Assembly: GCA_040752395.1 (NCBI GenBank)
Contig: JBFMHD010000037.1
Location: 1-5,303 of the forward strand
Length of the DNA: 5,303 nt
Source of the DNA: JBFMHD01 sp040752395 [NCBI: Candidatus Hydrogenedentota bacterium]
Lineage (GTDB): Bacteria; JBFMHD01
Reading direction: 5' to 3'
This document shows, one piece after another, positions 5,160 through 5,303 of the stretch; position 1 is the stretch's first letter, and the number at the start of each line of letters is the position of its first letter. Position numbers and translations under genes: made by a program. A model generated the notes under the pieces. It saw only the letters and a program-made list of their open reading frames with translations. It made no database searches and was not told where the DNA came from.

Positions 5160-5218
5160 GATTGAAAGATTAAAAAATTAAAAGATACGGCAAGGAAGTG
5201 TATATTTTCGCTTTCTTT

Positions 5219-5303
5219 ACTTTTAACTTTTGACTTTTTACTTTTAACTTGTCATAGGAGTTAGAAGTTAGGAGTTCGTAATAATAGCTCCGAGCTCCGA
5301 ACT
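5219..5303 (+). repeat. Mosaic of 7-bp arrays after the shell genes, to the window end
   Basis: In-phase runs are ACTTTTA, ACTTTTG, ACTTTTT, ACTTTTA (5219-5246); AGTTAGA, AGTTAGG, AGTTCGT (5259-5279); and AGCTCCG twice (5286-5299). Between the first two lies CATAGGAG, part of the 19-base word shared with 985-1003. The earlier stretch 5160-5218 is A-rich with a loose GATTGAA/AGATTAA repeat. No gene start is visible. Confidence 0.8.

Overview
The window reads as bacterial DNA of low-to-moderate GC (by eye AT-rich, with the trigger factor and glycosyltransferase genes the most AT-rich and the shell genes the least). A bacterial trigger factor gene and part of a bacterial microcompartment (BMC) locus are present. 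I cannot place the organism to phylum. The combination of a BMC locus, mosaic intergenic repeats and window ends that both lie in repeats looks like a contig from an uncultured bacterium, but that is inference.

Layout: positions 1-177 are repeat DNA. pduL (phosphate propanoyltransferase) lies on the minus strand at 178-840. A divergent, repeat-rich spacer follows at 841-1199. On the plus strand come a family 2 glycosyltransferase with an unassigned N-terminal half (1200-2723), a spacer with a purine-rich 7-bp array, trigger factor tig (2957-4282, GTG start), a second repeat-rich spacer (4283-4543), a BMC-H hexameric shell protein (4544-4843) and a BMC-P/EutN pentameric vertex protein (4866-5159). 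Repeat DNA then runs to the right end.

Function: PduL interconverts acyl-CoA and acyl-phosphate inside catabolic microcompartments. It has an N-terminal amphipathic helix that looks like an encapsulation peptide. BMC-H tiles the shell facets and BMC-P caps the vertices, so these three genes plausibly serve one organelle. The signature aldehyde dehydrogenase and substrate-specific enzyme are not in the window, so the substrate is unknown. Trigger factor and the glycosyltransferase have no established role in microcompartments and may be bystanders.

The most striking non-coding feature is the repeat system. Nearly every spacer holds degenerate tandem arrays with an exact 7-bp period. Three arrays are centred on the palindrome CAGCCGGCTG. 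Two copies form a long, nearly perfect inverted repeat (1-104 and 4319-4422) bracketing pduL, the glycosyltransferase and tig. Inverting that segment would put pduL directly upstream of the shell genes and in the same direction. The arrays also supply the tig ribosome binding site, its last nine codons and a terminator-like hairpin.
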